Assembly: GCA_965214525.1 (NCBI GenBank)
Contig: OZ243959.1
Coordinates: forward strand, 930,001-994,000
Length of the DNA: 64,000 nt
DNA from: Qipengyuania_B sp965214525
Lineage (GTDB): Bacteria > Pseudomonadota > Alphaproteobacteria > Sphingomonadales > Sphingomonadaceae
Reading direction: 5' to 3'
Below are positions 51,648 through 60,229 of this stretch, in pieces. The stretch's first letter is position 1. Each line of letters opens with the position of its first letter. The notes beneath the pieces were generated by a model. The model saw only the letters and a program-made list of their open reading frames with translations. It was not told the origin of the DNA and made no database searches. Made by a program: the position numbers and the translations under genes.

Positions 51648-52846
51648 TGCATCAGCGCCGCTACGCCCGGCAATCGCCTGCCTTCCATCCACTCAAGGAA
51701 CGCACCCCCGGCGGCGGAAACATAGGTGAATTGGTTCGCAACCCCGGCATGTGCAAGCGCGGCGACGGTATCCCCCCCCCCAGCGACCGAAATCAGCGAG
51801 CCGTCTTGGGTCAGCGCCGCGGCGGTCCTGGCAAGCGTCACAGTAGCCTGATCGAACGGCTCCATTTCGAACGCACCGAGCGGCCCGTTCCAGATAAGCG
51901 TGCGACAGGTCTTGAGGACGTCGGCCAACGCCTCGACGGCCTGTGGCCCGACATCGAGGATCATCTCTTCCGCCGCGACTTCATGCACGTTGCACACGCG
52001 CAGCGATGCCGGGTTCTCCGCAAATTCACGGGCCACCACGACGTCATAGGGTAGATGCACGGTACAACCCGCGTGATCGGCGCTGTTCAATATCGCGTTG
52101 GCCGTTTCGACGAGGTCATGTTCGCACAAAGACTTGCCGACATTCACACCGCGCGCGGCCAGGAAGGTGTTCGCCATGCCTCCGCCGATGATCAAGTGCT
52201 GCACGCGCGCGACCAGGTTCTCGAGTACTGCAAGCTTGGTAGAGACCTTCGCCCCGCCGACGACTGCCGCGACAGGGGCCTGCGGATTGCCGAGCGCGGC
52301 ATCAAGCGCGGTGAGTTCCGCCTGCATTGCCCGGCCGGCATATGCAGGCAGGATCTGCGCCAGGCCTTTTGTCGAAGCATGGGCACGATGCGCGGCAGAG
52401 AATGCATCGTTCACGTAAAAATCGCCGTTAGCCGCAACGGCCTGCGCGAAAGCTGGATCGTTTGCTTCTTCCCCGGGCCAAAAGCGGACATTGTCGAGCA
52501 GCCCAATATCTCCGTTCCCCAGGATATCCAGCGATTGCTGCACGATAGGGCCGGCTACCTCGGAGATGAACATGATCTCCCGATCCAGCACCCGTTCAAC
52601 GTCGCCCTGCACTACGCTGGTCGACAAGGTGGAATGCCGCTGTCCATTGGGACGTCCGAAATGAGCCAGCAACAACACCTTGGCCCCTTTGTCGGCAAGT
52701 TCGAAGACGGTCGGCCTGATCGCTTCCACCCGGGTGAGGTCAGTAGCCGAGCCATCCTTCATGGGCAGGTTCAGATCGACGCGAACCAGCGCGACCTGAC
52801 CGGATAGATTGGCCGATAGGTCGTCAAGCGTTCTGAATTGGGACAT
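51644..52846 (-). CDS. pgk: Phosphoglycerate kinase
   Basis: 400 residues. Transfers phosphate between 1,3-bisphosphoglycerate and ADP. N-terminal substrate half: VRVDLNLPMKDGSATDLTRVEAI with the basic patch, LLAHFGRPNG. C-terminal nucleotide half: AAVVGGAKVSTKLAVLENL, LIIGGGMANTF, and SVAGGGDTVAAL. It follows gap after 117 bases and is followed directly by the thioesterase and fba. Confidence 0.96.
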   Translation of the reverse strand: MSQFRTLDDLSANLSGQVALVRVDLNLPMKDGSATDLTRVEAIRPTVFELADKGAKVLLLAHFGRPNGQRHSTLSTSVVQGDVERVLDREIMFISEVAGPIVQQSLDILGNGDIGLLDNVRFWPGEEANDPAFAQAVAANGDFYVNDAFSAAHRAHASTKGLAQILPAYAGRAMQAELTALDAALGNPQAPVAAVVGGAKVSTKLAVLENLVARVQHLIIGGGMANTFLAARGVNVGKSLCEHDLVETANAILNSADHAGCTVHLPYDVVVAREFAENPASLRVCNVHEVAAEEMILDVGPQAVEALADVLKTCRTLIWNGPLGAFEMEPFDQATVTLARTAAALTQDGSLISVAGGGDTVAALAHAGVANQFTYVSAAGGAFLEWMEGRRLPGVAALMQ

Positions 52847-52963
52847 GCGTTCATTCCGGATCTTGGCGGCGGGTTTGCCCGATGATTACGGTGAAAGGGT
52901 ACGTTTGAGCATCGAGGGGCGGCAACTTCTCCCCTTGCTGCGATCTCTAAGTAAGCGAGGGCG

Positions 52964-53971
52964 TCAAATCAGCTTCGCCATGACCCCGGCGGTGTCGATC
53001 ATCCGGTTCGAAAAGCCCCACTCATTGTCGTACCAGGAGACGATACGGGCCAGCTTGCCTTCCAGCACGGCAGTTTCCAGGCTGTCCACCGTGGAGCTGG
53101 CGGGTTGGTGATTGAAGTCGCTCGACACCAGAGGCTGGTCGGTAAAGTCGAGCACGCCCTTCATCGCGCCGTTTGCGGCGTTGCGAAGCGCTTCGTTAAG
53201 TTCTTCAACGGTGGTGTCGCGCGAGGGGGTAAACACCAGATCGATCAGGGAGACGTTGGGTGTCGGCACACGCACCGATGAGCCATCGAGTTTGCCCTTG
53301 AGTTCCGGCAACACCAGACCGACGGCCCGGGCGGCTCCGGTGGTTGTCGGGATCATATTCTGCGCTCCGCCACGCGCGCGGCGCATGTCCTTGTGCATCT
53401 GGTCAAGCATGCGCTGATCGTTGGTATAGGAATGGATCGTGGTCATGAAACCGCGCTCGATCCCTACGGTGTCATGGCATACCTTAGCTACCGGGGCGAG
53501 GCAGTTGGTCGTGCAACTCGCGTTGGAGACGATCTCATCGTCAGCGGTCAATGTATCCTGGTTGACGCCGAATACGATCGTCTTGGAGACGCCCGTTGCC
53601 GGGGCGGAGATAAGAACCTTCTTGGCCCCTGCCGCCAGATGCGGGCGTGCTGCTTCGTCAGACTGGAAAAAGCCAGTGCATTCCAGCACCAGATCAATCC
53701 CCATTGCCTCGTGAGGTAACTTACCGGGGTCACGCTCGGAGGTGACCTGGATGCTCTTGCCGCCCGCCTTGATCGCATTGCCGTCGACCTCCACCTTGCC
53801 GGGGAAACGGCCGTGCGTCGAATCGTACTGGAACAGCAGCGCGTTCGCCTCGGTATCGGCCAAATCGTTGATGACGACGAGCTCCAGATCGTGATCGTCC
53901 CGTTCGAGCAGAGCGCGGGCAACCAGGCGCCCAATCCGTCCAAACCCGTTGATTGCAACCTTGGTCGCCAT
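52964..53971 (-). CDS. gap: Glyceraldehyde-3-phosphate dehydrogenase
   Basis: 335 residues. The NAD(P) fold begins VAINGFGRIGRLVARALLE. The catalytic Cys is in SNASCTTNCLAPVAKV, with His in HSYTNDQ, and the C-terminal VSWYDNEWGFSNRM is typical. It lies between tkt (15 bases upstream) and pgk, so the operon order is that of the Calvin-type or glycolytic cbb/gap clusters of alphaproteobacteria. Confidence 0.96.
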   Translation of the reverse strand: MATKVAINGFGRIGRLVARALLERDDHDLELVVINDLADTEANALLFQYDSTHGRFPGKVEVDGNAIKAGGKSIQVTSERDPGKLPHEAMGIDLVLECTGFFQSDEAARPHLAAGAKKVLISAPATGVSKTIVFGVNQDTLTADDEIVSNASCTTNCLAPVAKVCHDTVGIERGFMTTIHSYTNDQRMLDQMHKDMRRARGGAQNMIPTTTGAARAVGLVLPELKGKLDGSSVRVPTPNVSLIDLVFTPSRDTTVEELNEALRNAANGAMKGVLDFTDQPLVSSDFNHQPASSTVDSLETAVLEGKLARIVSWYDNEWGFSNRMIDTAGVMAKLI

Positions 53972-53986
53972 CGCAAATGCTCCTTG

Positions 53987-55984
53987 TTAACCGTTGATCT
54001 TGTTCATAACCTGCGAAACGATCGCATCGGTAGTAAAGCCGAAATGAGCAAACAGGACCTCGCCCGGAGCCGAAGCGCCGAATCGGTCGATCCCTATCTG
54101 AAGCCCGTTCGTCATCGTGTAGCGTTCCCAGCCTAACGTCGCTCCTGCCTCAACCGAAACCCGCAGGATGTCTTTTGGCGGGACGTTCGGCAAGAGATCC
54201 TGCTTATAGACGTCCGGTTGCTGCTCGAAGAGCTCCATGCAGGGCATCGAGATAACATCTGCCCCGATACCCTTGGCTTCGAGCCGCTCTGCGCTTGCCA
54301 TTGCAAGATGGACTTCCGATCCAGTCGCGATGAAGATCACCTTGCGCTGCGCATCGGCGGCTTTCAATCGGTATGCCCCCTTGGCGGACATGTTCTCGCC
54401 GGTGGAATTCGCCCGGTTGCGGAGTTGCGGCACGTTTTGCCTGGTCAGGCAAAGCGCGGATGGAGTGTTGTCGTGCTGCAAAGCTAATTGCCAGCATTCC
54501 GCGGTTTCGATGAGATCCGCCGGACGAAAGACGTGGAGGTTGGGTATCAGGCGCAGGCTCATCACCTGCTCTATCGGCTGATGCGTCGGCCCGTCTTCTC
54601 CCAGGCCGATACTGTCATGGGTCAGGACATAGATCGCTCGCGTTCGTTGCAAAGCCGACAGCCGGATGGCATTACGGGCATAGTCGCTGAAGATTAGAAA
54701 CGTGCCCCCATAGGGGATGATGCCGCCATGTAGCGCCATGCCGTTCATCGCAGCCGCCATGCCAAACTCGCGGATACCATAGTAGAGGTAGCGGCCATCG
54801 CGATCCGTCGCGGTGAAGGACCTGGTCGCTGCGGTCCTGGTGTTGTTCGATCCGGTAAGGTCCGCTGACCCGCCGATCATTTCCGGCACGACTGATGTCA
54901 GCGCTTCAAGCGCCATTTCGGAAGCCTTGCGTGTCGCGACCTTTTGCGATCCGTCCAGCCAGCCGTCAAACGTCGCGCGGGCCCGGTCGAGATTTGGCAA
55001 GACGCCTTCCATACGGCGGACGAACTCGGCGCTCGATGCACTTTCATCGAGCCTTTGACGCCAGGCACGGTGCGCAGCCTGTCCGCGACTGGCAGTAGCT
55101 GCCCAATCCTTGCTCACCTGCGCCGGTATTGCGAATGCCGGAGCATCCCATTTCAACGTTTCGCGAGCGGCCTTGACCTCGGCTTCGCCCAAGGCTGAAC
55201 CATGCGTTGCGGCGGTGCCCTGCTTGTTGGGGGCTCCGCGGCCGATGACCGTTCGGCATTGCACCAGGCATGGTCGATCGGCAACGGTCGCCTCGCCCAG
55301 CGCACGGCGAATATCGTCGAAATCATGCCCATCGCAAACTACGGTGTGCCAACCATAGGCGCGATAGCGGGCGGGAATATCCTCCGATGTCGACAAATTC
55401 GTCGGGCCGTCGATGGTAATGTTGTTATCGTCCCACAGCACGACGAGCCGATCGAGTTGCAGGTGTCCTGCCAACCCGGCGGCCTCGTGATTGACGCCTT
55501 CCATCAGGCAGCCATCGCCCGCGATCGTCCAGCTGCGATGGTTGACCAGATCGTCTCCGAAGGTGGCGTTCAAGTGCCGCTCGGCGATCGCCATGCCGAC
55601 CGCCATCGCCAAGCCCTGTCCCAGCGGCCCGGTAGTAGCCTCCACGCCATCGAGCAGGAAATTCTCCGGATGGCCCGCGCATGCACTACCAAGCTGACGG
55701 AAGTTACGGATATCGTCGATGGTCGGGCGGCCATAGCCCGACAAGTGGAGCAGCGCATAGATCAGCATCGAGCCATGTCCGGCTGACAGCACGAACCGGT
55801 CTCGATCCGCCCAATCCGGGGCGGCGGGATCGAATATCAGATGTTCTGACCATAGCACCGCAGCCACATCGGCCATGCCCATCGGCATCCCCGGATGCCC
55901 GGAATCAGCTGCTTGTACCGCGTCCATCGACAAGGCGCGAACCGCGTTCGCCATTTGCGTCAGGCGAGCGGTTTCGGGACTCAT
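53987..55984 (-). CDS. tkt: Transketolase
   Basis: 665 residues. The thiamine-diphosphate site reads IAGDGCLMEGVNHEAAGLAG, with WDDNNITIDG after it. The C-terminal half holds FGAEFGMA-like IREFGMAAAMNG and FLIFSDYARNAIRLS. It moves two-carbon units in the pentose phosphate pathway. AGGAG eleven bases before the ATG fixes the start. It heads the tkt-gap-pgk-PaaI-fba row. The 177 bases up to the divergent small gene hold promoters for both sides; I see no clear operator. Confidence 0.96.
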   Translation of the reverse strand: MSPETARLTQMANAVRALSMDAVQAADSGHPGMPMGMADVAAVLWSEHLIFDPAAPDWADRDRFVLSAGHGSMLIYALLHLSGYGRPTIDDIRNFRQLGSACAGHPENFLLDGVEATTGPLGQGLAMAVGMAIAERHLNATFGDDLVNHRSWTIAGDGCLMEGVNHEAAGLAGHLQLDRLVVLWDDNNITIDGPTNLSTSEDIPARYRAYGWHTVVCDGHDFDDIRRALGEATVADRPCLVQCRTVIGRGAPNKQGTAATHGSALGEAEVKAARETLKWDAPAFAIPAQVSKDWAATASRGQAAHRAWRQRLDESASSAEFVRRMEGVLPNLDRARATFDGWLDGSQKVATRKASEMALEALTSVVPEMIGGSADLTGSNNTRTAATRSFTATDRDGRYLYYGIREFGMAAAMNGMALHGGIIPYGGTFLIFSDYARNAIRLSALQRTRAIYVLTHDSIGLGEDGPTHQPIEQVMSLRLIPNLHVFRPADLIETAECWQLALQHDNTPSALCLTRQNVPQLRNRANSTGENMSAKGAYRLKAADAQRKVIFIATGSEVHLAMASAERLEAKGIGADVISMPCMELFEQQPDVYKQDLLPNVPPKDILRVSVEAGATLGWERYTMTNGLQIGIDRFGASAPGEVLFAHFGFTTDAIVSQVMNKING

Positions 55985-56161
55985 ATGCGGCCTAGCTCCT
56001 GCGTGTTGAACGAAACCGCCCTTGCGATTCGCGCGTCATTCCTTTGCGGACGACAGCGGCAAAAGCAAGCTCAGCGGGTTTCAGCAAAAGCTTGTGGAAA
56101 GAAATTGACTTTCCCGCCGATGCCTTTTGCCGTTGGCCCGGGCGCTTGCTAGACCGGCTCG

Positions 56162-56350
56162 ATGCTGGCTGACCGAATAGAAGCGGCGATCGTGCGCATC
56201 GAGAAGGCGCTTGACCGGATCGAACAGGCAGCGATGACCGACCCGAAGTCGAACGATAAGGCAACCCAAGCGCGGCATGACAAGCTTCGTACGACCGTAG
56301 CCGAGACGGTGAGCGAACTCGATCAATTGCTGTTCAGGCTAGAAGCATGA
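56162..56350 (+). CDS. Small coiled-coil-like protein upstream of zapA
   Basis: 62 residues, rich in Glu, Arg, Ala and Leu with heptad spacing (RIEAAIVRIEKALDRIEQAA and TVAETVSELDQLLFRLEA) and no membrane helix. The stop overlaps the zapA start in ATGA, so it is made from the same transcript. A comparable small gene is often seen in front of zapA in sphingomonads. It may bind ZapA or FtsZ; no known family is evident. Confidence 0.65.
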   Translation: MLADRIEAAIVRIEKALDRIEQAAMTDPKSNDKATQARHDKLRTTVAETVSELDQLLFRLEA

Positions 56351-56799
56351 ATGAGATCCGGTTTTTGATTGGCGATCGACCATATACCATCGCGGTTGCC
56401 CCCGGGCAGGAGGCGCATATCCGGGCCATGGCCGCGCTCGTCGACGATAAAGTCAAATCGTTGGGAAGGAACCGGTCCCAACACGATGCGAAGAACCTGC
56501 TGTTTGCTGCTCTCTTCCTAGCCGATGAGCTGCATGACGTTGAACGGGATCGGCAATCCTCGCCTATTATCGCGAAGAACGAGGAACAGGCGGCCAACAT
56601 CGAGCGGCTGGAAGAAAGCCTGGTAGAGGCGCAGGAGGAGCAGGAGAGGCTGCGTGATCTCCTGGCGCACGCGCGGCAGACCCGTACGGACACCGGCGGG
56701 CATCAGGCGCTCCAGGACAGCACTGACCTCGCCGTGCGGATGGAGGAACTGGCCAGCAAACTGGAAAATCGCGCCGACACGCTTGAGGCTGCAGCGTAA
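56347..56799 (+). CDS. zapA: Cell division protein ZapA
   Basis: 150 residues. The N-terminal ZapA globular part (FLIGDRPYTIAVAPGQEAHIRAMAALVDDKVKSL) is followed by a long helical tail with the coiled-coil QAANIERLEESLVEAQEEQERLRDLL. ZapA binds FtsZ and bundles its filaments at midcell. It overlaps the upstream small gene in ATGA. Its downstream neighbour is the 6S RNA gene and then the 5-FCL gene, a common alphaproteobacterial layout. Confidence 0.9.
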   Translation: MNEIRFLIGDRPYTIAVAPGQEAHIRAMAALVDDKVKSLGRNRSQHDAKNLLFAALFLADELHDVERDRQSSPIIAKNEEQAANIERLEESLVEAQEEQERLRDLLAHARQTRTDTGGHQALQDSTDLAVRMEELASKLENRADTLEAAA

Positions 56800-56816
56800 C
56801 CACACTAAGTAGGAAC

Positions 56817-56999
56817 ATGGCGGGACTGCCCGGCACGAGCCGTTCATGAATATCCCTGAGGCTATAAGCAATCCATGGGAGCTGTCCCTGTTCTGGAACG
56901 CGGGTTCGTCCTGGGAACCGGAACACACGGCGCCCACCTGACGTTAGGCGTCAGAGGATTTCTCGGCACCGACCCATGGTGGTTCCGTCATCCCGCCGG
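56817..56999 (+). ncRNA. ssrS: 6S RNA (SsrS)
   Basis: The 212 bases between zapA and the 5-FCL gene have 6S RNA features. GGCGGGA (56819-56825) pairs with TCCCGCC (56991-56997) as a closing stem. CCCTGAGG (56853-56860) is typical of the 5' side of the open bubble, and GGCGCCCACCTGACG... lies on the 3' side. 6S RNA binds sigma-70 RNA polymerase and lowers transcription in stationary phase. The same position, before the 5-formyltetrahydrofolate cyclo-ligase gene, is classical (ssrS-ygfA). Exact ends are inferred from pairing. Confidence 0.75.
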
Positions 57000-57011
57000 A
57001 ACGAGGATTGG

Positions 57012-57590
57012 ATGGACAAGACGCATAAGCGGGAAATGCGAGTCCGCATGCGCCAGGTGCGGCGCGACCATGTCGAAAACCTGGATCAGATGACCCGTGC
57101 TCTGTTGTTCCGGCGTCCACCGATGGCGGTAATCCGATCGATCGCGGCAGTTGCGCGTATCGGGTTGTATTGGGCGACGCCGTATGAGGCGCCGGCCGGA
57201 CGCTATGCCCAATACTTTATGGAAGCGGGCCATACGATTGCCCTGCCTCGGTTTACGCATAAGGGCAGCTTGATGGAATTCGCCGTTCATACCGACCCGT
57301 TCGAGGAAAGCGATCTCAGGGTCGGTCCGTTCGGCGTATTGCAGCCGGGTGCGAACGCGGCAACGCTCGTTCCAGACGTGCTGTTCGTGCCGTTGTTGGC
57401 TTTTACCGCCGAGGGTGTGCGTTTGGGCCAGGGCGGCGGCCATTACGACCAATGGCTGAACAAGCATCACGATACACGCAACATCGGCTTGGCATGGGAT
57501 TGCCAGTCGGTCGACCACCTGCCGGTAGAGTCCCATGACGTCGCGCTTCACGCGATCGTGACGCCGACCCGCCTGTTCGGCAAGGTTTGA
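57012..57590 (+). CDS. 5-formyltetrahydrofolate cyclo-ligase
   Basis: 192 residues. Converts 5-formyl-THF to 5,10-methenyl-THF with ATP. Typical blocks: KTHKREMRVRMRQVRR at the N-terminus, ARIGLYWATPYEAP, FVPLLAFTAEGVRLGQGGGHYDQWL with the ATP-binding GGGxYD, and the short C-terminal half. GAGGATT fixes ATG 57012. It directly follows 6S RNA, as ygfA (fau) does in E. coli, and overlaps the DUF2842 gene by one base. Confidence 0.92.
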   Translation: MDKTHKREMRVRMRQVRRDHVENLDQMTRALLFRRPPMAVIRSIAAVARIGLYWATPYEAPAGRYAQYFMEAGHTIALPRFTHKGSLMEFAVHTDPFEESDLRVGPFGVLQPGANAATLVPDVLFVPLLAFTAEGVRLGQGGGHYDQWLNKHHDTRNIGLAWDCQSVDHLPVESHDVALHAIVTPTRLFGKV

Positions 57591-57832
57591 TGAGGGAAAA
57601 GCCCACTTGGCGCATCCCGGTCGGGCTGTTGGGGCTTGTCGCGTTTTTGACGATCTATGGCCTTGTTCTCGCGCGCTACCTCCCCGGTATTATCGGCAAC
57701 TGGCATGCGCTCGCTCAAACGCTCGTGTATCTGCTGCTGGGATTGGCGTGGCTGCTTCCCCTTCGCCGCTTTTTGATCTGGATGGAAACCGGACGCTTGT
57801 CGGCACCCTCTCAGATCGACGAGGAAACGTAA
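57590..57832 (+). CDS. DUF2842 two-helix membrane protein
   Basis: 80 residues with two membrane helices (VGLLGLVAFLTIYGLVLARYLPG and ALAQTLVYLLLGLAWLLPLR), the pattern of DUF2842, which is nearly confined to alphaproteobacteria and has no known role. The start ATG overlaps the 5-FCL stop in TGATG; TTG 57587 is an alternative. It lies 25 bases before the glycosylase gene and is probably co-transcribed. Confidence 0.85.
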   Translation: MREKPTWRIPVGLLGLVAFLTIYGLVLARYLPGIIGNWHALAQTLVYLLLGLAWLLPLRRFLIWMETGRLSAPSQIDEET

Positions 57833-57857
57833 CATGCGCCGGCGCGGTTGATAATTC

Positions 57858-58643
57858 ATGCCCGAGCTTCCTGAAAGCGATATGATGCGCCGGGTTATCG
57901 AGCGCGAATGCCTGAACCGCACGATCGAACGGATAACGCTGGGCGAAGATACCGGCTATATAGACTTACCGGGAGACACCGACCGCAAGCGTTTGAAAGG
58001 ACGACAGTTTACGCAAACGTGGCGGCACGGAAAGTACATTTTCGCTGGCAGCAAGACCGGGCCCTGGATGGTGGTGCATCTCGGCATGACCGGGAAGCTG
58101 ATCGCTTTTGATTCGCCTGACCCGCCGCCTGACTATACCAAGCTCTTGATCGCGTTCGAGGGCGACAGGCGGCTCGCTTTTCGGTGTCCCAGGAAGCTTG
58201 GATCGGTTGAGATCATCGACGAGCCGCGCCGCTTCATCAGTGACAAGGGGTTAGGACCCGACGCGCTTTCGATTGATCGAGAGCAATTCGTTGATGCCAT
58301 CGGTCGTTCCCGCGGTGCCATCAAGTCCGCCCTCATGAGCCAACAGAAACTCGCCGGGATTGGCAATCTGTGGTCGGACGAGACGCTCTATCGGATTGGC
58401 GTTCCTCCGACAGCCCCGGGTTCGAGCCTTTCGAGAAACACATTGTCGCAAGCGTATGAAGCAATGACCGATATCCTGGCGACGGTAATGAATGTCGAAG
58501 CCGATTATTCAAAACTGCCGAAAGACTGGCTAGTCCGTAACCGGACGAAAGACAAGAATTGCCCGCGCTGCAACGGTACAATCGTCGTCGAGAAGGTTGG
58601 CGGCCGCAGCGCATATCACTGTAACACGCATCAAGCCGCCTGA
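57858..58643 (+). CDS. Fpg/Nei-family DNA glycosylase with C3H zinc finger
   Basis: 261 residues. The N-terminal MPELPE carries the catalytic Pro (after Met removal) and Glu. The second lysine is in the RHGKYIF block. The helix-two-turn-helix is AGIGNLWSDETLYR. The C-terminal zinc finger has C235, C238, C255 and then His258 (CPRC...YHCNTHQ) in place of the usual fourth Cys. It removes oxidised bases and cuts the abasic site. Whether Fpg (8-oxoG) or Nei-type cannot be decided from sequence. Confidence 0.85.
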   Translation: MPELPESDMMRRVIERECLNRTIERITLGEDTGYIDLPGDTDRKRLKGRQFTQTWRHGKYIFAGSKTGPWMVVHLGMTGKLIAFDSPDPPPDYTKLLIAFEGDRRLAFRCPRKLGSVEIIDEPRRFISDKGLGPDALSIDREQFVDAIGRSRGAIKSALMSQQKLAGIGNLWSDETLYRIGVPPTAPGSSLSRNTLSQAYEAMTDILATVMNVEADYSKLPKDWLVRNRTKDKNCPRCNGTIVVEKVGGRSAYHCNTHQAA

Positions 58644-58667
58644 CCCCGTCTTTGAACGACATCCAAG

Positions 58668-58744
58668 TGGCGCGAGTGACGGGACTTGAACCCGCGACCT
58701 CCGGCGTGACAGGCCGGCACTCTAACCAACTGAGCTACACCCGC
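58668..58744 (-). tRNA. tRNA-Asp (anticodon GTC)
   Basis: 77 bases including CCA. Acceptor stem GCGGGTG, D-loop with AGCTCAGTTGGTTAGAG, anticodon loop CTGTCAC with GTC, and T-arm GCGGGTTCAAGTCCCGT; the acceptor pairs allow one mismatch. It lies 24 bases after the glycosylase gene and is followed by the E2 gene on the same strand. Confidence 0.96.
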
Positions 58745-58832
58745 ACAAAGTCCGGGAACACACCGCTTGGAAGCCGGGCAACTAAGGCAAGCACCAATAG
58801 GTGTCAACACGGTTGCGCGCCCGTTTTAAAGC

Positions 58833-60227
58833 TTAATCCACCAGCAGTTTCGCCGGCGCTTCGATCAGTCGTTTCATGTCTTGGATGAAGCTGGCTGCGT
58901 CCCAGCCATCGACCACACGATGGTCGCAACTGATGGAGATATTCATCAATTTGCGTTTCTCGATCCGCTCTCCGCCCATCCCGTCGGCAACGAACATCGG
59001 CCGCTCGATGATACGGTTCGGACCGATTATCGCGACTTCAGGCCGGTTAATGACGGGGGTGGTCGCGACACCGCCCAGCGGCCCGAGCGAAGTTATCGTC
59101 AGCGTGGAACCCGACAGTTCCGAAGACGTCGCCGAACCGTCGCGCGCAGCGTTCGCCAGCCGAACGATCTCGTTCGCAAGCTGATAAAGGTTCTTCGCCT
59201 GCGCATCGCGGATAACGGGCACCATCAATCCGCTATCCGTCTGCGTCGCCATACCCAGATGGACTGCGCCGTGGCGTGTCACGACGCCCGCCTCGTCATC
59301 GTACCGGGCGTTGAGCATCGGGTAATTGGGAATCAGCTTGCAGATCGCGGCGATAAGCAGGGGCAGCATTGTCAACTTGGGCGCCCCGCCCCGCCCCTCA
59401 TTCAATTGCGCGCGAAGCCGCTCCAACTCGGTCGCGTCGACTTCCTCGACATAGGTGAAATGCGGAATGTTGCGTTTGGAAGCGGCCATGTTCTGCGCGA
59501 TGCGCTTGCGCAAACCGATGACCTTGCGATGTTCATCCTCCCGCGTTCGACCGGCACGCGAAAAACCGCGACCGCTATAGGCAATGAACTGGTCGAGATC
59601 GCCGTGCCTTATCCGGCCATCTTCTGCTGGCCTGATCGCGCCAAGGTCCACATTCAGGTCCGCGGCGCGTTTGCGCACGGCCGGGGAAGCGAGGACTTTG
59701 CTCGAATGGTCCGATCGTCCTTCGACGGGCTTCAGGTCAGCCGGGTCACCGGGTTGAGGCGCTGGAGGCTCCACGCCTGTCGGAACGCCGTTGCCGGGAT
59801 CTGGAGCGGCTGCAATCGCATCGTCGGCATCGGAGGCATCGGGGTTCTCGACCTCGATACGTTCTTCGACTTCAGCATCCTTTGGACCTGGAGCCTCAGC
59901 CTGGGACCTGGGCACCGCTTCGGGTCCAACCGCGCCCTGAGCCTGAGTATTGTCTTCCAGCACCTCGTCGGGCACTTCGCCGTCGCCTTCAACTTCGATC
60001 ACCACCAGCATCGCACCGATCGCGATCGTATCGCCGACTTCGCCCGCGACTTCGAGTACCTTGCCTGACACCGGGCTTTCCATCTCGACCGTCGCCTTGT
60101 CGGTCATCATATCGGCAAGGCGGCCGTCCTCCTCGACGGTGTCGCCTGGCTTGATATGCCACTCGACGATCTCAGCCTCGGCAATGCCCTCACCAATATC
60201 CGGCAGGTTGAACGTGAATTTCGCCAT
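58833..60227 (-). CDS. Branched-chain 2-oxoacid dehydrogenase, E2 (dihydrolipoamide acyltransferase)
   Basis: 464 residues. The lipoyl domain (1-80) has the lipoylated Lys44 in MTDKATVEM. A long acidic Pro/Ala linker (about 100-190) leads to the peripheral subunit-binding domain (SPAVRKRAADLNVDL) and the catalytic acyltransferase domain ending SCDHRVVDGWDAASF with the active-site His. The length and order match the E2 of branched-chain or pyruvate complexes. It is the last gene of E1alpha-E1beta-E2. No E3 gene is in the window. Confidence 0.9.
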   Translation of the reverse strand: MAKFTFNLPDIGEGIAEAEIVEWHIKPGDTVEEDGRLADMMTDKATVEMESPVSGKVLEVAGEVGDTIAIGAMLVVIEVEGDGEVPDEVLEDNTQAQGAVGPEAVPRSQAEAPGPKDAEVEERIEVENPDASDADDAIAAAPDPGNGVPTGVEPPAPQPGDPADLKPVEGRSDHSSKVLASPAVRKRAADLNVDLGAIRPAEDGRIRHGDLDQFIAYSGRGFSRAGRTREDEHRKVIGLRKRIAQNMAASKRNIPHFTYVEEVDATELERLRAQLNEGRGGAPKLTMLPLLIAAICKLIPNYPMLNARYDDEAGVVTRHGAVHLGMATQTDSGLMVPVIRDAQAKNLYQLANEIVRLANAARDGSATSSELSGSTLTITSLGPLGGVATTPVINRPEVAIIGPNRIIERPMFVADGMGGERIEKRKLMNISISCDHRVVDGWDAASFIQDMKRLIEAPAKLLVD

Positions 60228-60229
60228 TA

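Noticed and set aside
56040..56100. Repeated GCAAAAGC words upstream of tkt
   Set aside because: Two short copies with irregular spacing; below what I would call an operator.
58881..60068. 395-codon plus-strand frame over the E2 gene
   Set aside because: Shadow of the E2 coding sequence, with composition typical of an antisense frame and no motif.
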